Part shown: in pieces, positions 1-8,928 of the stretch
Numbering within the stretch: the first letter of the stretch is position 1
Layout of the letters: each line of letters opens with the position of its first letter
Assembly (NCBI RefSeq): GCF_028010285.1
Contig: NZ_CP116304.1
Coordinates: forward strand, 3,736,501-3,800,500
Direction: 5' to 3'
From: Pseudomonas sp. Q1-7
GTDB taxonomy: Bacteria; Pseudomonadota; Gammaproteobacteria; Pseudomonadales; Pseudomonadaceae
DNA: 64,000 nucleotides
The notes under the pieces: generated by a model
Told to the model about the DNA's origin: nothing
Seen by the model: the letters and a program-made list of their open reading frames with translations, nothing else
The model's database searches: none
Position numbers and translations under genes: made by a program

Positions 1-64
1 GCAAGGCTGGGCCTTGCAGGTGGACGAACAGGGCTTCGTGCAGACTCCCTTCAACCTGACCTGA
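1..64 (+). CDS. 3' end of an unidentified gene
   Basis: An open frame enters from the left edge and stops with TGA at 62-64. Only about 20 C-terminal residues are visible, ending in QTPFNLT. That is too little to assign a family. It is followed within 20 bases by a hairpin that probably ends its transcript and converges on miaE. Confidence 0.5.
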   Translation, partial: QGWALQVDEQGFVQTPFNLT

Positions 65-81
65 AGGACCAGCCAACGAAC

Positions 82-104
82 AAGCGCGCTGTCGGGCGCT
101 TTTC
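82..104. terminator. Terminator hairpin between the first gene and miaE
   Basis: Arms AAGCGC and GCGCTT (82-87 and 96-101) flank an 8-base loop and are followed by TTTT on the plus strand. The hairpin lies between two convergent genes and may serve both. Confidence 0.55.
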
Positions 105-112
105 CAGATCGG

Positions 113-715
113 TCAGACCGGCACGCCGCTGTGGAAGCGGAACTCCCCGTCCGGTGTCTCGATCAGCTCACGCTCGGCCGCCCTCACCTTTTCGATGGTG
201 CGATCGACATCCCTGGCCTCGCCGTACTGGTAGGCCAGCTTCAAGTAACCCTGGTAGTGGCGCGATTCACTCTTCAGCAAGCCACCGTAGAATTTACCCA
301 GTTCCTCATCCAGATTCGGCACCAGCGCTTCGAAGCGCTCGCAGGAGCGCGCTTCGATAAAGGCGCCGACCACCAGGGTATCGGCCAGCTTCTGCGGCTC
401 GTGGCTGCGCACCAGCTTGCGCAGCCCCGAAGCGTAGCGGGAGGCCGAAACGGGTCTGAGGTCTATCCGGCGGCGTTTCATGATCCGCAGCACCTGCTCG
501 TGATGCACCAACTCCTCGCGGGCCAGGCGCGACATGAAATTGATCAAGTCCAGGTAGGTGGAGTACTTGGCCATCAACGCCATGGCCGTGGATGCCGCCT
601 TGAATTCGTTGTTCTTGTGGTCGATCAGCAGAGTCTCCTGATCAGCCAAAGCAGCGGCCACCCAGGCGTCGGGTGTGCGGCAACCAAGAAAGTCATGGAT
701 CTGGGGCAGGTTCAC
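113..715 (-). CDS. miaE: tRNA-(ms2io6A)-hydroxylase MiaE
   Basis: This gene encodes a 200-residue diiron monooxygenase. In the known family it hydroxylates the isopentenyl side chain of the modified adenosine at position 37 of tRNAs that read codons starting with U. The ferritin-like four-helix diiron ligand set is visible: E37 in the first helix, EELVHH with E68 and H71, E121 in EARSCERF, and ESRHYQ with E150 and H153. The length fits the family. The start is taken as GTG at 715 (NLPQIHDFLGCRTP follows), since the conserved N-terminus begins there, although the ribosome site is weak. It converges on the first gene and is divergent from the stress protein gene. Confidence 0.9.
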   Translation of the reverse strand: MNLPQIHDFLGCRTPDAWVAAALADQETLLIDHKNNEFKAASTAMALMAKYSTYLDLINFMSRLAREELVHHEQVLRIMKRRRIDLRPVSASRYASGLRKLVRSHEPQKLADTLVVGAFIEARSCERFEALVPNLDEELGKFYGGLLKSESRHYQGYLKLAYQYGEARDVDRTIEKVRAAERELIETPDGEFRFHSGVPV

Positions 716-808
716 GAGCGGCTCTCATCATGCTGGGCGCCACGCTGGCCGGGCTCCCGAAGGCGGAGCATTATACGAATGGAGGACGCGACGACCAGCC
801 CGGGCCAC

Positions 809-851
809 TTGATATATGTCAAGAACGCCGAAGCCGAATCAAGGCTACATT
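809..851 (+). promoter_or_regulatory. ANR/FNR box and promoter of the stress protein gene
   Basis: TTGATATATGTCAA at 809-822 matches the ANR/FNR consensus TTGAT-N4-ATCAA at nine of ten positions. If it works as a class II site centred at -41.5, transcription would start near 857, and a TACATT -10-like hexamer sits at 846-851, where expected. This predicts activation at low oxygen. Confidence 0.7.
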
Positions 852-889
852 TGTTTTGGCTATAAGCCATCGACAGGGAGATGAGGACC

Positions 890-1753
890 ATGCAAGCCAT
901 TCGCAGCATTCTGGTGGTACTGGAGCCGGACCGGCCGGAGGGCCTTGCCCTGAAAAGGGCGAAACTGATCGCCGGGGTGACCCAATCGCACCTGCATCTC
1001 TTGATCTGCGACCGCAAGGGCAACCATGCCGACTACCTCAGCGACCTCGCCGACTCGCTCAAGGCCGAGGGTTATAGCGTCAGCACCCAACAGAGCTGGC
1101 TGGAAAATCTGCACCAGACCATCATCGCCGCCCAGCAGGCCGAAGGCTGCGGCCTGGTGATCAAGCAGCACGTGCCCGACAACCCGCTGAAGAAAGCGCT
1201 GCTCACGCCTGACGACTGGAAACTCCTGCGCTACTGCCCCGGCCCCGTGCTGATGGTCAAGACCGACAGACCCTGGACCGGCGGCAATATCCTCGCCGCG
1301 GTGGACGTGGGCAACAGTGACGGCGAACACCGCACCCTGCACGCCACTATCGTCAGCCATGGCTACGACATCGCCAGCCTCGCCCATGGCACCTTGCACG
1401 TGATTTGCGCCCACCCGTCGCCGATGCTTTCGGCGGCGGACCCCACCTTCCAACTGAAGGAAACCATCGAGGCCCGCTACCGCGAGGAATGTCGAGCCTT
1501 CCAGGCCGAGTACGACGTCAGCGACGAACGGTTACACATCGAGGAAGGACCGGCCGACGTGCTGATCCCCCATGTCGCCCACAAGCTGGAAGCGGGGGTC
1601 ACGGTGATCGGCACCGTGGCGCGCTCCGGCCTTTCCGGTGCGCTGATCGGCAATACCGCCGAAGTGGTGCTGGATGCCCTGGAAAGCGATGTCCTGGTAC
1701 TCAAGCCCGAGGCCATCATCGCCCACCTGGAGGAACTGGTCGCCCAGCGTTGA
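890..1753 (+). CDS. Universal stress protein, tandem UspA domains
   Basis: This cytosolic protein has two UspA-type alpha/beta domains, about residues 1-140 and 150-285. The second carries an ATP-binding-type signature, with GTVARSG followed by GALIGNTAE near residues 245-265. Tandem Usp proteins of pseudomonads help survival in oxygen limitation or starvation. The upstream ANR box supports that role here. ATG at 890 is preferred because GATGAGG precedes it at a good distance; an in-frame ATG at 881 would sit directly on the ribosome site. A strong terminator follows. The likely PAO1 counterpart is PA1789, from memory. Confidence 0.85.
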   Translation: MQAIRSILVVLEPDRPEGLALKRAKLIAGVTQSHLHLLICDRKGNHADYLSDLADSLKAEGYSVSTQQSWLENLHQTIIAAQQAEGCGLVIKQHVPDNPLKKALLTPDDWKLLRYCPGPVLMVKTDRPWTGGNILAAVDVGNSDGEHRTLHATIVSHGYDIASLAHGTLHVICAHPSPMLSAADPTFQLKETIEARYREECRAFQAEYDVSDERLHIEEGPADVLIPHVAHKLEAGVTVIGTVARSGLSGALIGNTAEVVLDALESDVLVLKPEAIIAHLEELVAQR

Positions 1754-1770
1754 GTTTCCAGAAACACCAA

Positions 1771-1794
1771 AGCCGCCCCCGGGCGGCTTTTTTT
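1771..1794. terminator. Terminator of the stress protein gene
   Basis: GC-rich arms AGCCGCC and GGCGGCT are followed by a run of eight T. The run of A before the next gene's end makes the hairpin weakly bidirectional, so it can serve the convergent DUF1289 gene too. Confidence 0.85.
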
Positions 1795-1801
1795 CACGGT
1801 G

Positions 1802-2278
1802 TCAGACGCGACTTTCGACGCCTTCGCGCAGGAAGCGTGGCGCGATGTAGCGCTCGTAGTGCGCTTCGGAAAGCAGGAAAAACTCGCGATCGATGGCTTC
1901 CCGCAGGTCCGGCAGCGACCAGTCGCGGAACTCGGGAAGCAGCGCGATGCCGTAGGCATCCAGCCGGTTGATCATGCGCGAAGCGCGGGCGATCAGCTGG
2001 TAAGCCCAGCAATAGGGGGATTGCTCGGGAACGAAACGTACCTGCCGCTGCTCCAGTTGCCCCCGCAGGCGCACCGGATCGAACACCTCCAGCTTGGCCT
2101 CCATCACCTGCACCAGGAGGAGCTCCAGGCGCCGCCAGACGGCACGCTTTTCCTCCTCGCTGTACAAGTTCCAGTTCACCACCTCATGGTGGAAACGCTT
2201 GCAGCCCCGGCAGACATGGTCGCCATAAACAGTGGAACAGAGGCCGACGCAAGGCGTCTTGATGCGCTGGTTGGACAT
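1802..2278 (-). CDS. DUF1289 domain protein
   Basis: This 158-residue protein begins with a compact cysteine cluster, C-x3-C-x8-C-x2-C in TPCVGLC...VCRGC (residues about 9-26), the signature of DUF1289. It probably binds a metal or an Fe-S centre; the biochemical role is not known to me. The remaining 120 residues are basic and helix-rich with no family I recognise. ATG at 2278 is chosen because the cysteine motif follows directly; an upstream TTG at 2332 gives an unconvincing N-terminus. The gene is divergent from acnB and shares its 400-base upstream region. Confidence 0.75.
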   Translation of the reverse strand: MSNQRIKTPCVGLCSTVYGDHVCRGCKRFHHEVVNWNLYSEEEKRAVWRRLELLLVQVMEAKLEVFDPVRLRGQLEQRQVRFVPEQSPYCWAYQLIARASRMINRLDAYGIALLPEFRDWSLPDLREAIDREFFLLSEAHYERYIAPRFLREGVESRV

Positions 2279-2366
2279 GGCAAAAAGGAATTCGGCGGGC
2301 AAAACGGCCGGCCATCTTAGCCCTTTGTCCAATCAGGGTCACCCACAGCGAATTCGGGATTTCGTC

Positions 2367-2419
2367 TTAACTTTGCCGAGCCTTTCCATTAGAATCGGCG
2401 CGCCATTTAAGGCGCCGAT
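2367..2419 (+). promoter_or_regulatory. Predicted acnB promoter with palindrome at the start site
   Basis: TTAACT (2367-2372) and TAGAAT (2390-2395) are 17 bases apart and resemble -35 and -10 elements. The start site would fall near 2402. An 8-base inverted repeat, ATCGGCGC at 2394-2401 and GCGCCGAT at 2412-2419, spans it and could be an operator or the first hairpin of the leader. Confidence 0.5.
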
Positions 2420-2427
2420 ATCCGTTG

Positions 2428-2559
2428 GAAGCTGTTTTCAAAGCGTCACGAGCACAGTTCATCCGGCAGGAAATAATGGCGCCGGGCACCCTGTCAGGGA
2501 TGCCCGCCGCCAGCCCTCATCAGGCCTTCCTTCCGGCGTAAAACTTTGAAAACAGCTTC
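2428..2559 (+). other. Long-range inverted repeat in the acnB leader
   Basis: GAAGCTGTTTTCAAAG at 2428-2443 is matched by its exact complement CTTTGAAAACAGCTTC at 2544-2559. Between them lies a further hairpin (CGGGCA...TGCCCG around 2483-2510). The transcript from the predicted promoter would therefore fold into a closed domain of about 130 bases ahead of acnB. I do not recognise it as a known RNA family. No target duplication flanks it, so a MITE is less likely. Confidence 0.5.
2476..2541 (+). CDS. Possible 21-codon leader peptide upstream of acnB
   Basis: GGCAGGAAATAATG gives a good ribosome site and ATG start for a 21-residue frame ending in TAA at 2539-2541. It lies wholly between the arms of the leader's inverted repeat, and its stop codon is two bases before the 3' arm. 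A ribosome finishing it would mask that arm. The peptide is alanine/proline-rich and resembles nothing I know, so coding is a guess based on position and ribosome site. Confidence 0.3.
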   Translation: MAPGTLSGMPAASPHQAFLPA

Positions 2560-2678
2560 TCGATGGAGGCCGCCGAAACCTTGGCCAGACAGCCCAAAAG
2601 GCTGTGCGGCGCATGCGTTCGGCGGATTCCTGGATGAGCGCCCTGGACGATTCCAGGGCCACTGATGAGGGTAAAACT

Positions 2679-5288
2679 GTGCTTGAAGCCTATCGCAAAC
2701 ACGTAGAAGAGCGTGCCGCTCAGGGTGTCGTACCCCAGCCGCTGAACGCCGAACAAACCGCAGGCCTGGTCGAGCTGCTGAAGAACCCGCCGGCCGGTGA
2801 AGAAGCCTTTCTTCTGGATCTGATCACCAACCGCGTGCCGCCGGGTGTCGACGAAGCCGCCTACGTCAAAGCAGGTTTCCTCTCTGCCATCGCCAAGGGC
2901 GAAGCCACTTCCCCGCTGATTTCCAAAGAGCGCGCCATCGAACTGCTGGGCACCATGCAGGGCGGCTACAACATCGCCACCCTGGTGGAACTGCTGGACA
3001 GCACCGAGCTGGCCAGTGTCGCCGCCGAACAGCTGAAGCACACCCTGCTGATGTTCGACGCCTTCCACGACGTCGCCGAGCGTGCCAAGAAGGGCAATGC
3101 GGCTGCCCAAGCCGTGCTGAACTCCTGGGCCGAAGGCGAGTGGTTCAAGGCCAAGCCGGCCGTTGCCGAAAAGATCACCCTGACCGTGTTCAAGGTGCCC
3201 GGCGAAACCAACACCGACGACCTGTCCCCGGCTCCGGACGCCTGGTCCCGCCCTGACATCCCGCTGCACGCCCTGGCCATGCTGAAAATGGCCCGTGACG
3301 GCATCGAGCCGGTACAACCCGGTTCCGTCGGCCCGCTGAAACAGATCGAAGCAGTCAAGGCCAAGGGCTTCCCGGTCGCCTACGTCGGTGACGTGGTCGG
3401 TACCGGCTCCTCCCGCAAGTCCGCCACTAACTCCGTGCTGTGGTTCTTCGGCGACGACATCCCCTTCGTTCCGAACAAGCGCGCTGGCGGCTTCTGCTTC
3501 GGCACCAAGATCGCTCCGATCTTCTACAACACCATGGAAGACGCCGGCGCCCTGCCGATCGAATTCGACTGCACCAACCTGGCCATGGGCGACGTCATCG
3601 ACGTTTACCCCTATGAGGGCAAGGTCGTTCGCCACGACAGCGGCGAAGTGGTCACCACCTTCGAACTGAAGACCCCGGTTCTGCTGGACGAAGTCCGCGC
3701 TGGCGGCCGTATTCCGCTGATCATCGGCCGCGGCCTGACCGAGAAGGCCCGTGCCGAACTGGGCCTGGGCGCTTCCGACCTGTTCAAGAAGCCGGAATCC
3801 CCGACCGACAGCGGCAAGGGCTACACCCTTGCGCAGAAGATGGTTGGCCGCGCCTGCGGTCTGCCGGAAGGCCAGGGCGTGCGTCCGGGCACCTACTGCG
3901 AGCCGAAGATGACCACCGTCGGCTCCCAGGACACCACCGGCCCGATGACCCGCGACGAGCTGAAAGACCTCGCCTGCCTCGGCTTCTCCGCTGACCTGGT
4001 GATGCAGTCCTTCTGCCACACCGCCGCCTATCCGAAGCCCATCGACGTCAACACCCACCACACCCTGCCGGACTTCATCAAGACCCGCGGCGGCGTGTCC
4101 CTGCGTCCGGGCGACGGCATCATCCACAGCTGGCTGAACCGCATGCTGCTGCCGGATACCGTCGGCACCGGTGGCGACTCCCACACCCGCTTCCCGATCG
4201 GCATCTCCTTCCCGGCCGGTTCCGGCCTGGTGGCCTTCGCCGCCGCCACTGGCGTCATGCCGCTGGACATGCCGGAATCCGTCCTGGTGCGCTTCAAGGG
4301 CAAGATGCAGCCCGGTATCACCCTGCGTGACCTGGTGCATGCCATTCCCTACTACGCCATCCAGGCCGGCCTGCTGACCGTCGAGAAGAAAGGCAAGAAG
4401 AACATCTTCTCCGGCCGCATCCTCGAGATCGAAGGCCTGAACGACCTGACCGTCGAGCAAGCCTTCGAGCTGTCCGACGCCTCGGCCGAACGTTCCGCCG
4501 CCGGCTGCACCATCAAGCTGCCGGAGCAGGCCATCGCCGAGTACCTGCAGTCCAACATCACCCTGCTGCGCTGGATGATCGGTGAAGGCTACGGCGATGC
4601 CCGTACCCTGGAGCGCCGCGCCCAGGCGATGGAAGCCTGGCTGGCCAAGCCGCAACTGCTGGAAGCCGACAAGGACGCCGAATACGCCGCCGTCATCGAG
4701 ATCGACCTGGCCGAAGTCAAGGAGCCCGTGCTCTGCGCCCCGAACGACCCGGACGATGCCCGCCTGCTGTCCACCGTGGCCGGCGACAAGATCGACGAAG
4801 TATTCATCGGTTCCTGCATGACCAACATCGGTCACTTCCGCGCCGCCGGCAAGCTGCTGGACAAGGTCAAGGGTGGTATCCCGACCCGCCTCTGGCTGGC
4901 TCCGCCGACCAAGATGGACCAGCACCAGCTGACCGAGGAAGGCTACTACGGCATCTACGGCAAGGCCGGCGCCCGCATGGAAATGCCGGGTTGCTCCCTG
5001 TGCATGGGCAACCAGGCCCGCGTACAGACCGGCGCCACCGTGGTCTCCACCTCCACCCGTAACTTCCCGAACCGCCTGGGCGACGCCACCAACGTCTACC
5101 TGGCCTCCGCCGAACTGGCGGCAGTTGCCTCCATCCTGGGCAAACTGCCGACCGTCGAGGAGTACATGGAATACGCGAAGAACATCGACAGCATGGCTGC
5201 CGATATCTACCGCTACCTGTCCTTCGACCAGATCGCCGAGTACAAGGAAGCCGCTGCAAACGCCAAGATTCCGGTGGTTCAGGCCTAA
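2679..5288 (+). CDS. acnB: Bifunctional aconitate hydratase 2 / 2-methylisocitrate dehydratase AcnB
   Basis: AcnB is the main TCA-cycle aconitase of pseudomonads, converting citrate to isocitrate through cis-aconitate. It also hydrates 2-methyl-cis-aconitate, which links it to the prp operon in this window. The 869-residue length is normal. The N-terminal HEAT-like and swivel domains precede the catalytic region. The three [4Fe-4S] cysteines are visible in FIGSCMTN (about residue 710) and GCSLCMGN (about 770). The start is GTG at 2679, because GATGAGG precedes it and [11 protein letters not shown] is the conserved N-terminus. A leader of about 275 bases, unusually structured, precedes the gene, and a clear terminator follows. 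Confidence 0.95.
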   Translation: MLEAYRKHVEERAAQGVVPQPLNAEQTAGLVELLKNPPAGEEAFLLDLITNRVPPGVDEAAYVKAGFLSAIAKGEATSPLISKERAIELLGTMQGGYNIATLVELLDSTELASVAAEQLKHTLLMFDAFHDVAERAKKGNAAAQAVLNSWAEGEWFKAKPAVAEKITLTVFKVPGETNTDDLSPAPDAWSRPDIPLHALAMLKMARDGIEPVQPGSVGPLKQIEAVKAKGFPVAYVGDVVGTGSSRKSATNSVLWFFGDDIPFVPNKRAGGFCFGTKIAPIFYNTMEDAGALPIEFDCTNLAMGDVIDVYPYEGKVVRHDSGEVVTTFELKTPVLLDEVRAGGRIPLIIGRGLTEKARAELGLGASDLFKKPESPTDSGKGYTLAQKMVGRACGLPEGQGVRPGTYCEPKMTTVGSQDTTGPMTRDELKDLACLGFSADLVMQSFCHTAAYPKPIDVNTHHTLPDFIKTRGGVSLRPGDGIIHSWLNRMLLPDTVGTGGDSHTRFPIGISFPAGSGLVAFAAATGVMPLDMPESVLVRFKGKMQPGITLRDLVHAIPYYAIQAGLLTVEKKGKKNIFSGRILEIEGLNDLTVEQAFELSDASAERSAAGCTIKLPEQAIAEYLQSNITLLRWMIGEGYGDARTLERRAQAMEAWLAKPQLLEADKDAEYAAVIEIDLAEVKEPVLCAPNDPDDARLLSTVAGDKIDEVFIGSCMTNIGHFRAAGKLLDKVKGGIPTRLWLAPPTKMDQHQLTEEGYYGIYGKAGARMEMPGCSLCMGNQARVQTGATVVSTSTRNFPNRLGDATNVYLASAELAAVASILGKLPTVEEYMEYAKNIDSMAADIYRYLSFDQIAEYKEAAANAKIPVVQA

Positions 5289-5316
5289 AAGCCCCCATCG
5301 CCAGCTCGGCAAGAGA

Positions 5317-5345
5317 AGCCCCGCCCCGTGCGGGGCTTTTTCTTT
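5317..5345 (+). terminator. acnB terminator
   Basis: Arms AGCCCCGC and GCGGGGCT (5317-5324, 5330-5337) are followed by a T-rich tract. Confidence 0.85.
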
Positions 5346-5361
5346 TCCAGGGCCGGACAGG

Positions 5362-5493
5362 AACGGCCAGCTCATCGCCACCGACGAAAGACCCGAACTC
5401 GACAAAGACACCGGCATGCTTGTGTTCGAAGACCACGAAGGCCGTGCCCAGCAGGTCCCGCAAAGCCAGGTGGAACAGATCATCGAACGTTGA
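5362..5493 (+). pseudogene. Fragment of a YgdI/YgdR-like small protein
   Basis: The last 43 codons of this frame read like the SH3-like core of YgdI/YgdR-type proteins: GQLIATDERPELDKDTG, then VFEDHEG, then QVPQSQVEQII. There is no start codon, signal peptide or lipobox in frame before it, because the acnB terminator occupies that space. A second terminator follows immediately. I read it as a gene remnant whose 5' end is lost; a non-canonical start cannot be excluded. The family match is by eye. Confidence 0.35.
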
Positions 5494-5515
5494 GGCAGCT
5501 CCAGGCTCGAACCCT

Positions 5516-5543
5516 TGCCCCGTCCCGGCGGGGTTCTTTCTTT
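5516..5543 (+). terminator. Terminator upstream of the nasS promoter
   Basis: CCCCG and CGGGG arms (5518-5522, 5529-5533) are followed by TTCTTTCTTTC. It insulates the nasST promoter from acnB. Confidence 0.6.
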
Positions 5544-5549
5544 CAGCCC

Positions 5550-5565
5550 TGGCATATCGCTTGCT
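5550..5565 (+). promoter_or_regulatory. Sigma-54 promoter of nasST
   Basis: TGGCATATCGCTTGCT has the GG-N10-GC spacing and matches the -24/-12 consensus closely. Transcription would start near 5576, just ahead of the leader hairpin. It predicts RpoN-dependent, nitrogen-controlled expression. I found no clear paired NtrC site next to it. Confidence 0.7.
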
Positions 5566-5585
5566 TGACCAACACCAACGAGCCT

Positions 5586-5664
5586 CGCTCCAACGGCGGA
5601 GCGGGCTGATGACAATGGCGTCGATTCCGGCCGGCTCCGGCTGAACCGGATCGGCGCCATTTTT
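5586..5664 (+). promoter_or_regulatory. NasT-type (ANTAR) leader with terminator before nasS
   Basis: A 6-bp hairpin CGCTCC/GGAGCG (5586-5603) presents the hexaloop AACGGC, with A at position 1 and G at position 4 as in RNA targets of ANTAR proteins. Seven bases later comes GACAATGGCGTC, then a long terminator stem with outer arms ATGGCG and CGCCAT (5615-5620, 5655-5660) and five T. The same order occurs before nasA and the NirB-like gene. A second clear A-x-x-G hexaloop is not seen here. Nitrate-responsive antitermination is an inference from NasT. Confidence 0.65.
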
Positions 5665-5684
5665 GCTGACAGGTGGTCACCACG

Positions 5685-6899
5685 ATGACGGACAAGCAGA
5701 ACACCACACGCACGGACAACCTGGCCTGGGTCGGGGGCAGCGATGCACCGGAAAAGTGCATGCTCAACCTGGGCTTCATGCCCCTGACCGACTCCGCCTC
5801 GCTGATAGTCGCGGCGACCCAGGGCTTCGCCCAGCCCTACGGCCTGACCCTGAACCTGCGCCGCCAGTCGTCCTGGGCCACCCTGCGCGACAAGCTGCTC
5901 TCCGGCGAACTGGATGCTGCCCAGGCCCTGTATGGGCAGGTCTACGGGATAGAACTGGGCATCGGCGGCCCCTGCTCCGAGATGGCCATCCTCATGGGCC
6001 TCTGCCAGAACGGCCAGGCCATCAACCTCTCCGAACCCCTGAAACGCATCGGCGTGACCAGTTCCGAGGCACTGCTCCGGCACGTGCGCCATGGCGGTGC
6101 ACGCCTGATCCTGGCCCAGACCTTTCCCACCGGCACCCACGCCATGTGGCTGAACTACTGGCTCGCCGCCCAGGGCATCCATCCACTGCGGGATGTCGAC
6201 ACTGTCGTAGTACCGCCGTCACAGATGGTCGCCCACCTGCAGGCCGCGCGCATCGATGGTTTCTGTGCCGGCGGCCCGTGGGGCGCATTGGCGGTGGAAC
6301 AGGGCCAGGGCTTCACCCTGGCCACCAGTCAGATGATCTGGCCCGACCATCCGGAGAAAGTCCTTGCCGTCACCCGCGAGTTCGCCGAGCGCTACCCGAA
6401 TACCGCGCGCGCCCTGACCATGGCCGTGCTGGAGGCCGGCCGCTTCATCGAGGCGAGCCTGGAAAACCGCCGCAGTACCGCCCAACTGATCAGCGGCAGC
6501 GACTACGTCGACGTTCCCTTGGCCGCGGTGGAGCCTCGCTTCCTTGGCCATTACCAGGACGGTCTCGGCAATGCCTGGGAAGACCCACATCCGCTACGCT
6601 TCTTTCAGGATGGTCGGGTGAACATGCCCTACCTCTCCGACGGCATCTGGTTCATGACCCAGTTCCGCCGCTGGGGCCTGCTGCGGGAGGACCCGGACTA
6701 CCTCGCCATTGCCCGCCGCGTCCAGCGGCTGGATCTCTATCGCGAGGCCGCCGGAGCCTTGGGCATCCCAATCCCGGAACTGATGCGCAGTGCCACGCTG
6801 ATAGACGGTCGCACCTGGGATGGCAACGACCCGGCAGGCTATGCCCGCAGCTTCCCGATCCACGCCCTGGGCGGCAATGTCCGCGCCGCCATCCTGTAA
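5685..6899 (+). CDS. nasS: NasS, nitrate/nitrite sensor
   Basis: NasS is a cytoplasmic relative of NrtA/CmpA-type ABC substrate-binding proteins. In Azotobacter and other bacteria it binds NasT and releases it when nitrate or nitrite is present. The 404-residue protein has no signal peptide, as expected for a sensor and not a transporter subunit. It starts with a short polar segment, then LGFMPLTDSASLIVAA at about residues 28-43, the typical opening of this fold. ATG at 5685 is preferred over GTG at 5673 because AGGTGG lies 8 bases upstream. nasT follows after 20 bases, so the two are cotranscribed behind a sigma-54 promoter and a leader terminator. Confidence 0.9.
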   Translation: MTDKQNTTRTDNLAWVGGSDAPEKCMLNLGFMPLTDSASLIVAATQGFAQPYGLTLNLRRQSSWATLRDKLLSGELDAAQALYGQVYGIELGIGGPCSEMAILMGLCQNGQAINLSEPLKRIGVTSSEALLRHVRHGGARLILAQTFPTGTHAMWLNYWLAAQGIHPLRDVDTVVVPPSQMVAHLQAARIDGFCAGGPWGALAVEQGQGFTLATSQMIWPDHPEKVLAVTREFAERYPNTARALTMAVLEAGRFIEASLENRRSTAQLISGSDYVDVPLAAVEPRFLGHYQDGLGNAWEDPHPLRFFQDGRVNMPYLSDGIWFMTQFRRWGLLREDPDYLAIARRVQRLDLYREAAGALGIPIPELMRSATLIDGRTWDGNDPAGYARSFPIHALGGNVRAAIL

Positions 6900-6919
6900 C
6901 CGCCAGGGAAGCCGTCGCC

Positions 6920-7498
6920 ATGCTGCGTATCCTGCTGATCAACGACACCGCCAGAAAGGTCGGCCGCCTCAGGGCCGCCCTGGTGGAAGCCGGCTTCGAG
7001 GTCATCGACGAATCCGGCCTGACCATCGACCTGCCGGCCCGGGTCGAGGCCATCCGCCCGGACGTGGTACTGATCGATACCGAGTCCCCCGGACGCGACG
7101 TCATGGAACAGGTGGTACTGGTGACCCGCGACCAGCCCCGCCCCATCGTCATGTTCACCGACGAGCACGACCCCAAGGTCATGCGCCAGGCCATCCAGGC
7201 CGGTGTCAGCGCCTATATCGTCGAAGGCATCCAGGCCGACCGCCTGCAACCGATCCTCGACGTCGCCATGGCTCGCTTCGAGAGCGAGCAGGCGCTGCGC
7301 GCCCAGCTCAATGCCCGCGACCAGCAATTGGCCGAGCGCAAGCGCATCGAACTGGCCAAGGGCCTGTTGATGAAGATGAAGCACTGCAATGAAGAGGAGG
7401 CCTACACGCTGATGCGCCGGCAAGCCATGAGCCGGCAGCAGAAGCTGATCCAGGTGGCCGAACAGATCATCGCGATGCACGACATGCTCGGACCGTAG
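6920..7498 (+). CDS. nasT: NasT, ANTAR-domain antiterminator
   Basis: This 192-residue regulator has a receiver-like domain (about 1-120, with D53 in [12 protein letters not shown] at the usual acceptor place), a short coiled linker, and an ANTAR RNA-binding domain (about 130-188) containing [12 protein letters not shown] and [13 protein letters not shown]. The family binds leader RNAs with hexaloop hairpins and lets transcription pass a terminator. NasS holds it inactive without nitrate. Three matching leaders lie within 9 kb here, one of them before nasS itself. The start ATG has AGGGAA upstream. Confidence 0.92.
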   Translation: MLRILLINDTARKVGRLRAALVEAGFEVIDESGLTIDLPARVEAIRPDVVLIDTESPGRDVMEQVVLVTRDQPRPIVMFTDEHDPKVMRQAIQAGVSAYIVEGIQADRLQPILDVAMARFESEQALRAQLNARDQQLAERKRIELAKGLLMKMKHCNEEEAYTLMRRQAMSRQQKLIQVAEQIIAMHDMLGP

Positions 7499-7583
7499 AC
7501 AGAAACGCCCACCGCTCCCGAGCCGGCGACGACGGGGCACGCCCGAATGTTCACCCTACCGCGGGGACGTCGCGAATCTCTCC

Positions 7584-7613
7584 TCGACAATCCCCCTGGG
7601 AACCGCTTATCTT
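7584..7613 (+). promoter_or_regulatory. Possible alaC promoter
   Basis: TCGACA and TATCTT are separated by 18 bases and lie about 70 bases before the alaC start. The match to sigma-70 is moderate. Confidence 0.4.
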
Positions 7614-7682
7614 CGCCGCCAGGCCACCACAGTGGCCGACGTCGCTCGGACGGTTCCGGGCGCTTACGTATCCGAGGAAAGC

Positions 7683-8918
7683 ATGGCTGACACGCGTTCA
7701 CCGCGCCGTTTTGCGCGCATCGATCGTCTCCCCCCCTACGTCTTCAACATCACCGCCGAACTCAAGATGGCTGCACGCCGTCGCGGCGAGGACATCATCG
7801 ACCTCTCCATGGGCAACCCCGATGGCGCCACCCCGCCGCACATCGTGGAGAAGCTCGTGCAAGTCGCCCAGCGCGAAGACACCCACGGATACTCCACTTC
7901 CCGCGGCATTCCGCGCCTGCGCCGGGCCATCTCGCGCTGGTACAAGGACCGTTACGATGTGGAGATCGATCCTGAAACCGAAGCCATCGTCACCATCGGC
8001 TCCAAGGAAGGCCTGGCGCACCTGATGCTGGCCACCCTGGACCACGGCGACACCGTGCTGGTGCCCAACCCCAGCTACCCCATCCACATTTATGGTGCGG
8101 TGATCGCCGGCGCCCAGGTGCGCTCGGTGCCCCTGGTCCCCGGCGTGGACTTCTTCGCCGAGCTGGAGCGCGCCATCCGCGAGAGCATTCCGAAGCCGAA
8201 GATGATGATCATCGGCTTCCCCTCCAACCCTACTGCCCAATGCGTGGAACTGGACTTCTTCGAGCGCGTCGTGGCCCTGGCCAAGCAGTACGACGTGCTG
8301 GTGGTACACGACCTGGCCTATGCCGACATCGTCTACGACGGCTGGAAGGCGCCCTCCATCATGCAAGTGCCCGGCGCTAAGGACATTGCGGTGGAGTTCT
8401 TCACCCTGTCCAAGAGCTACAACATGGCGGGCTGGCGGATCGGTTTCATGGTCGGCAACCCGGAACTGGTCAGCGCCCTGGCACGGATCAAGAGCTACCA
8501 CGACTACGGCACCTTCACTCCGCTGCAGGTGGCCGCCATCGCCGCCCTGGAAGGCGACCAGCAATGCGTGCGCGATATCGCCGAGCAGTATCGCCAGCGC
8601 CGCAACGTGCTGGTGAAGGGGCTCCACGAGATTGGCTGGATGGTGGAGAACCCCAAGGCCTCGATGTACGTCTGGGCCAAGATTCCCGAACCCTATGCAC
8701 ACCTGGGCTCGCTGGAGTTTTCCAAGAAGCTGCTGGCCGAAGCCAAGGTCTGCGTCTCCCCAGGCCTCGGCTTTGGCGACTACGGTGACGACCATGTGCG
8801 CTTTGCCTTGATCGAGAACCAGGACCGCATCCGCCAGGCCGTTCGCGGCATCAAGGGCATGTTCCGCGCCGACGGAACCCTCGAGTCCTCGCCCATCACC
8901 AAACCCCGCAAGGCCTGA
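7683..8918 (+). CDS. alaC: Alanine transaminase AlaC-like aminotransferase
   Basis: This 411-residue class I/II PLP aminotransferase resembles AlaC, which makes alanine from pyruvate with glutamate as donor. Visible landmarks are SMGNPDG (substrate loop), [25 protein letters not shown], the PLP lysine in [15 protein letters not shown], and a C-terminal RFALIEN arginine. The ATG at 7683 follows GAGGAAAGC; the upstream in-frame codons look non-coding. It stands alone between nasT and a hairpin, with its own possible promoter. Nothing ties it to nitrate use except its position and its use of assimilated nitrogen. Confidence 0.85.
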   Translation: MADTRSPRRFARIDRLPPYVFNITAELKMAARRRGEDIIDLSMGNPDGATPPHIVEKLVQVAQREDTHGYSTSRGIPRLRRAISRWYKDRYDVEIDPETEAIVTIGSKEGLAHLMLATLDHGDTVLVPNPSYPIHIYGAVIAGAQVRSVPLVPGVDFFAELERAIRESIPKPKMMIIGFPSNPTAQCVELDFFERVVALAKQYDVLVVHDLAYADIVYDGWKAPSIMQVPGAKDIAVEFFTLSKSYNMAGWRIGFMVGNPELVSALARIKSYHDYGTFTPLQVAAIAALEGDQQCVRDIAEQYRQRRNVLVKGLHEIGWMVENPKASMYVWAKIPEPYAHLGSLEFSKKLLAEAKVCVSPGLGFGDYGDDHVRFALIENQDRIRQAVRGIKGMFRADGTLESSPITKPRKA

Positions 8919-8928
8919 CGCCCCGACT

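Noticed and set aside
2520-6182. A very long open frame on the minus strand across acnB and nasS
   Set aside because: It is opposite well-supported genes, is rich in Gly, Gln and Val as expected for the complement of GC-rich codons, and matches no family.
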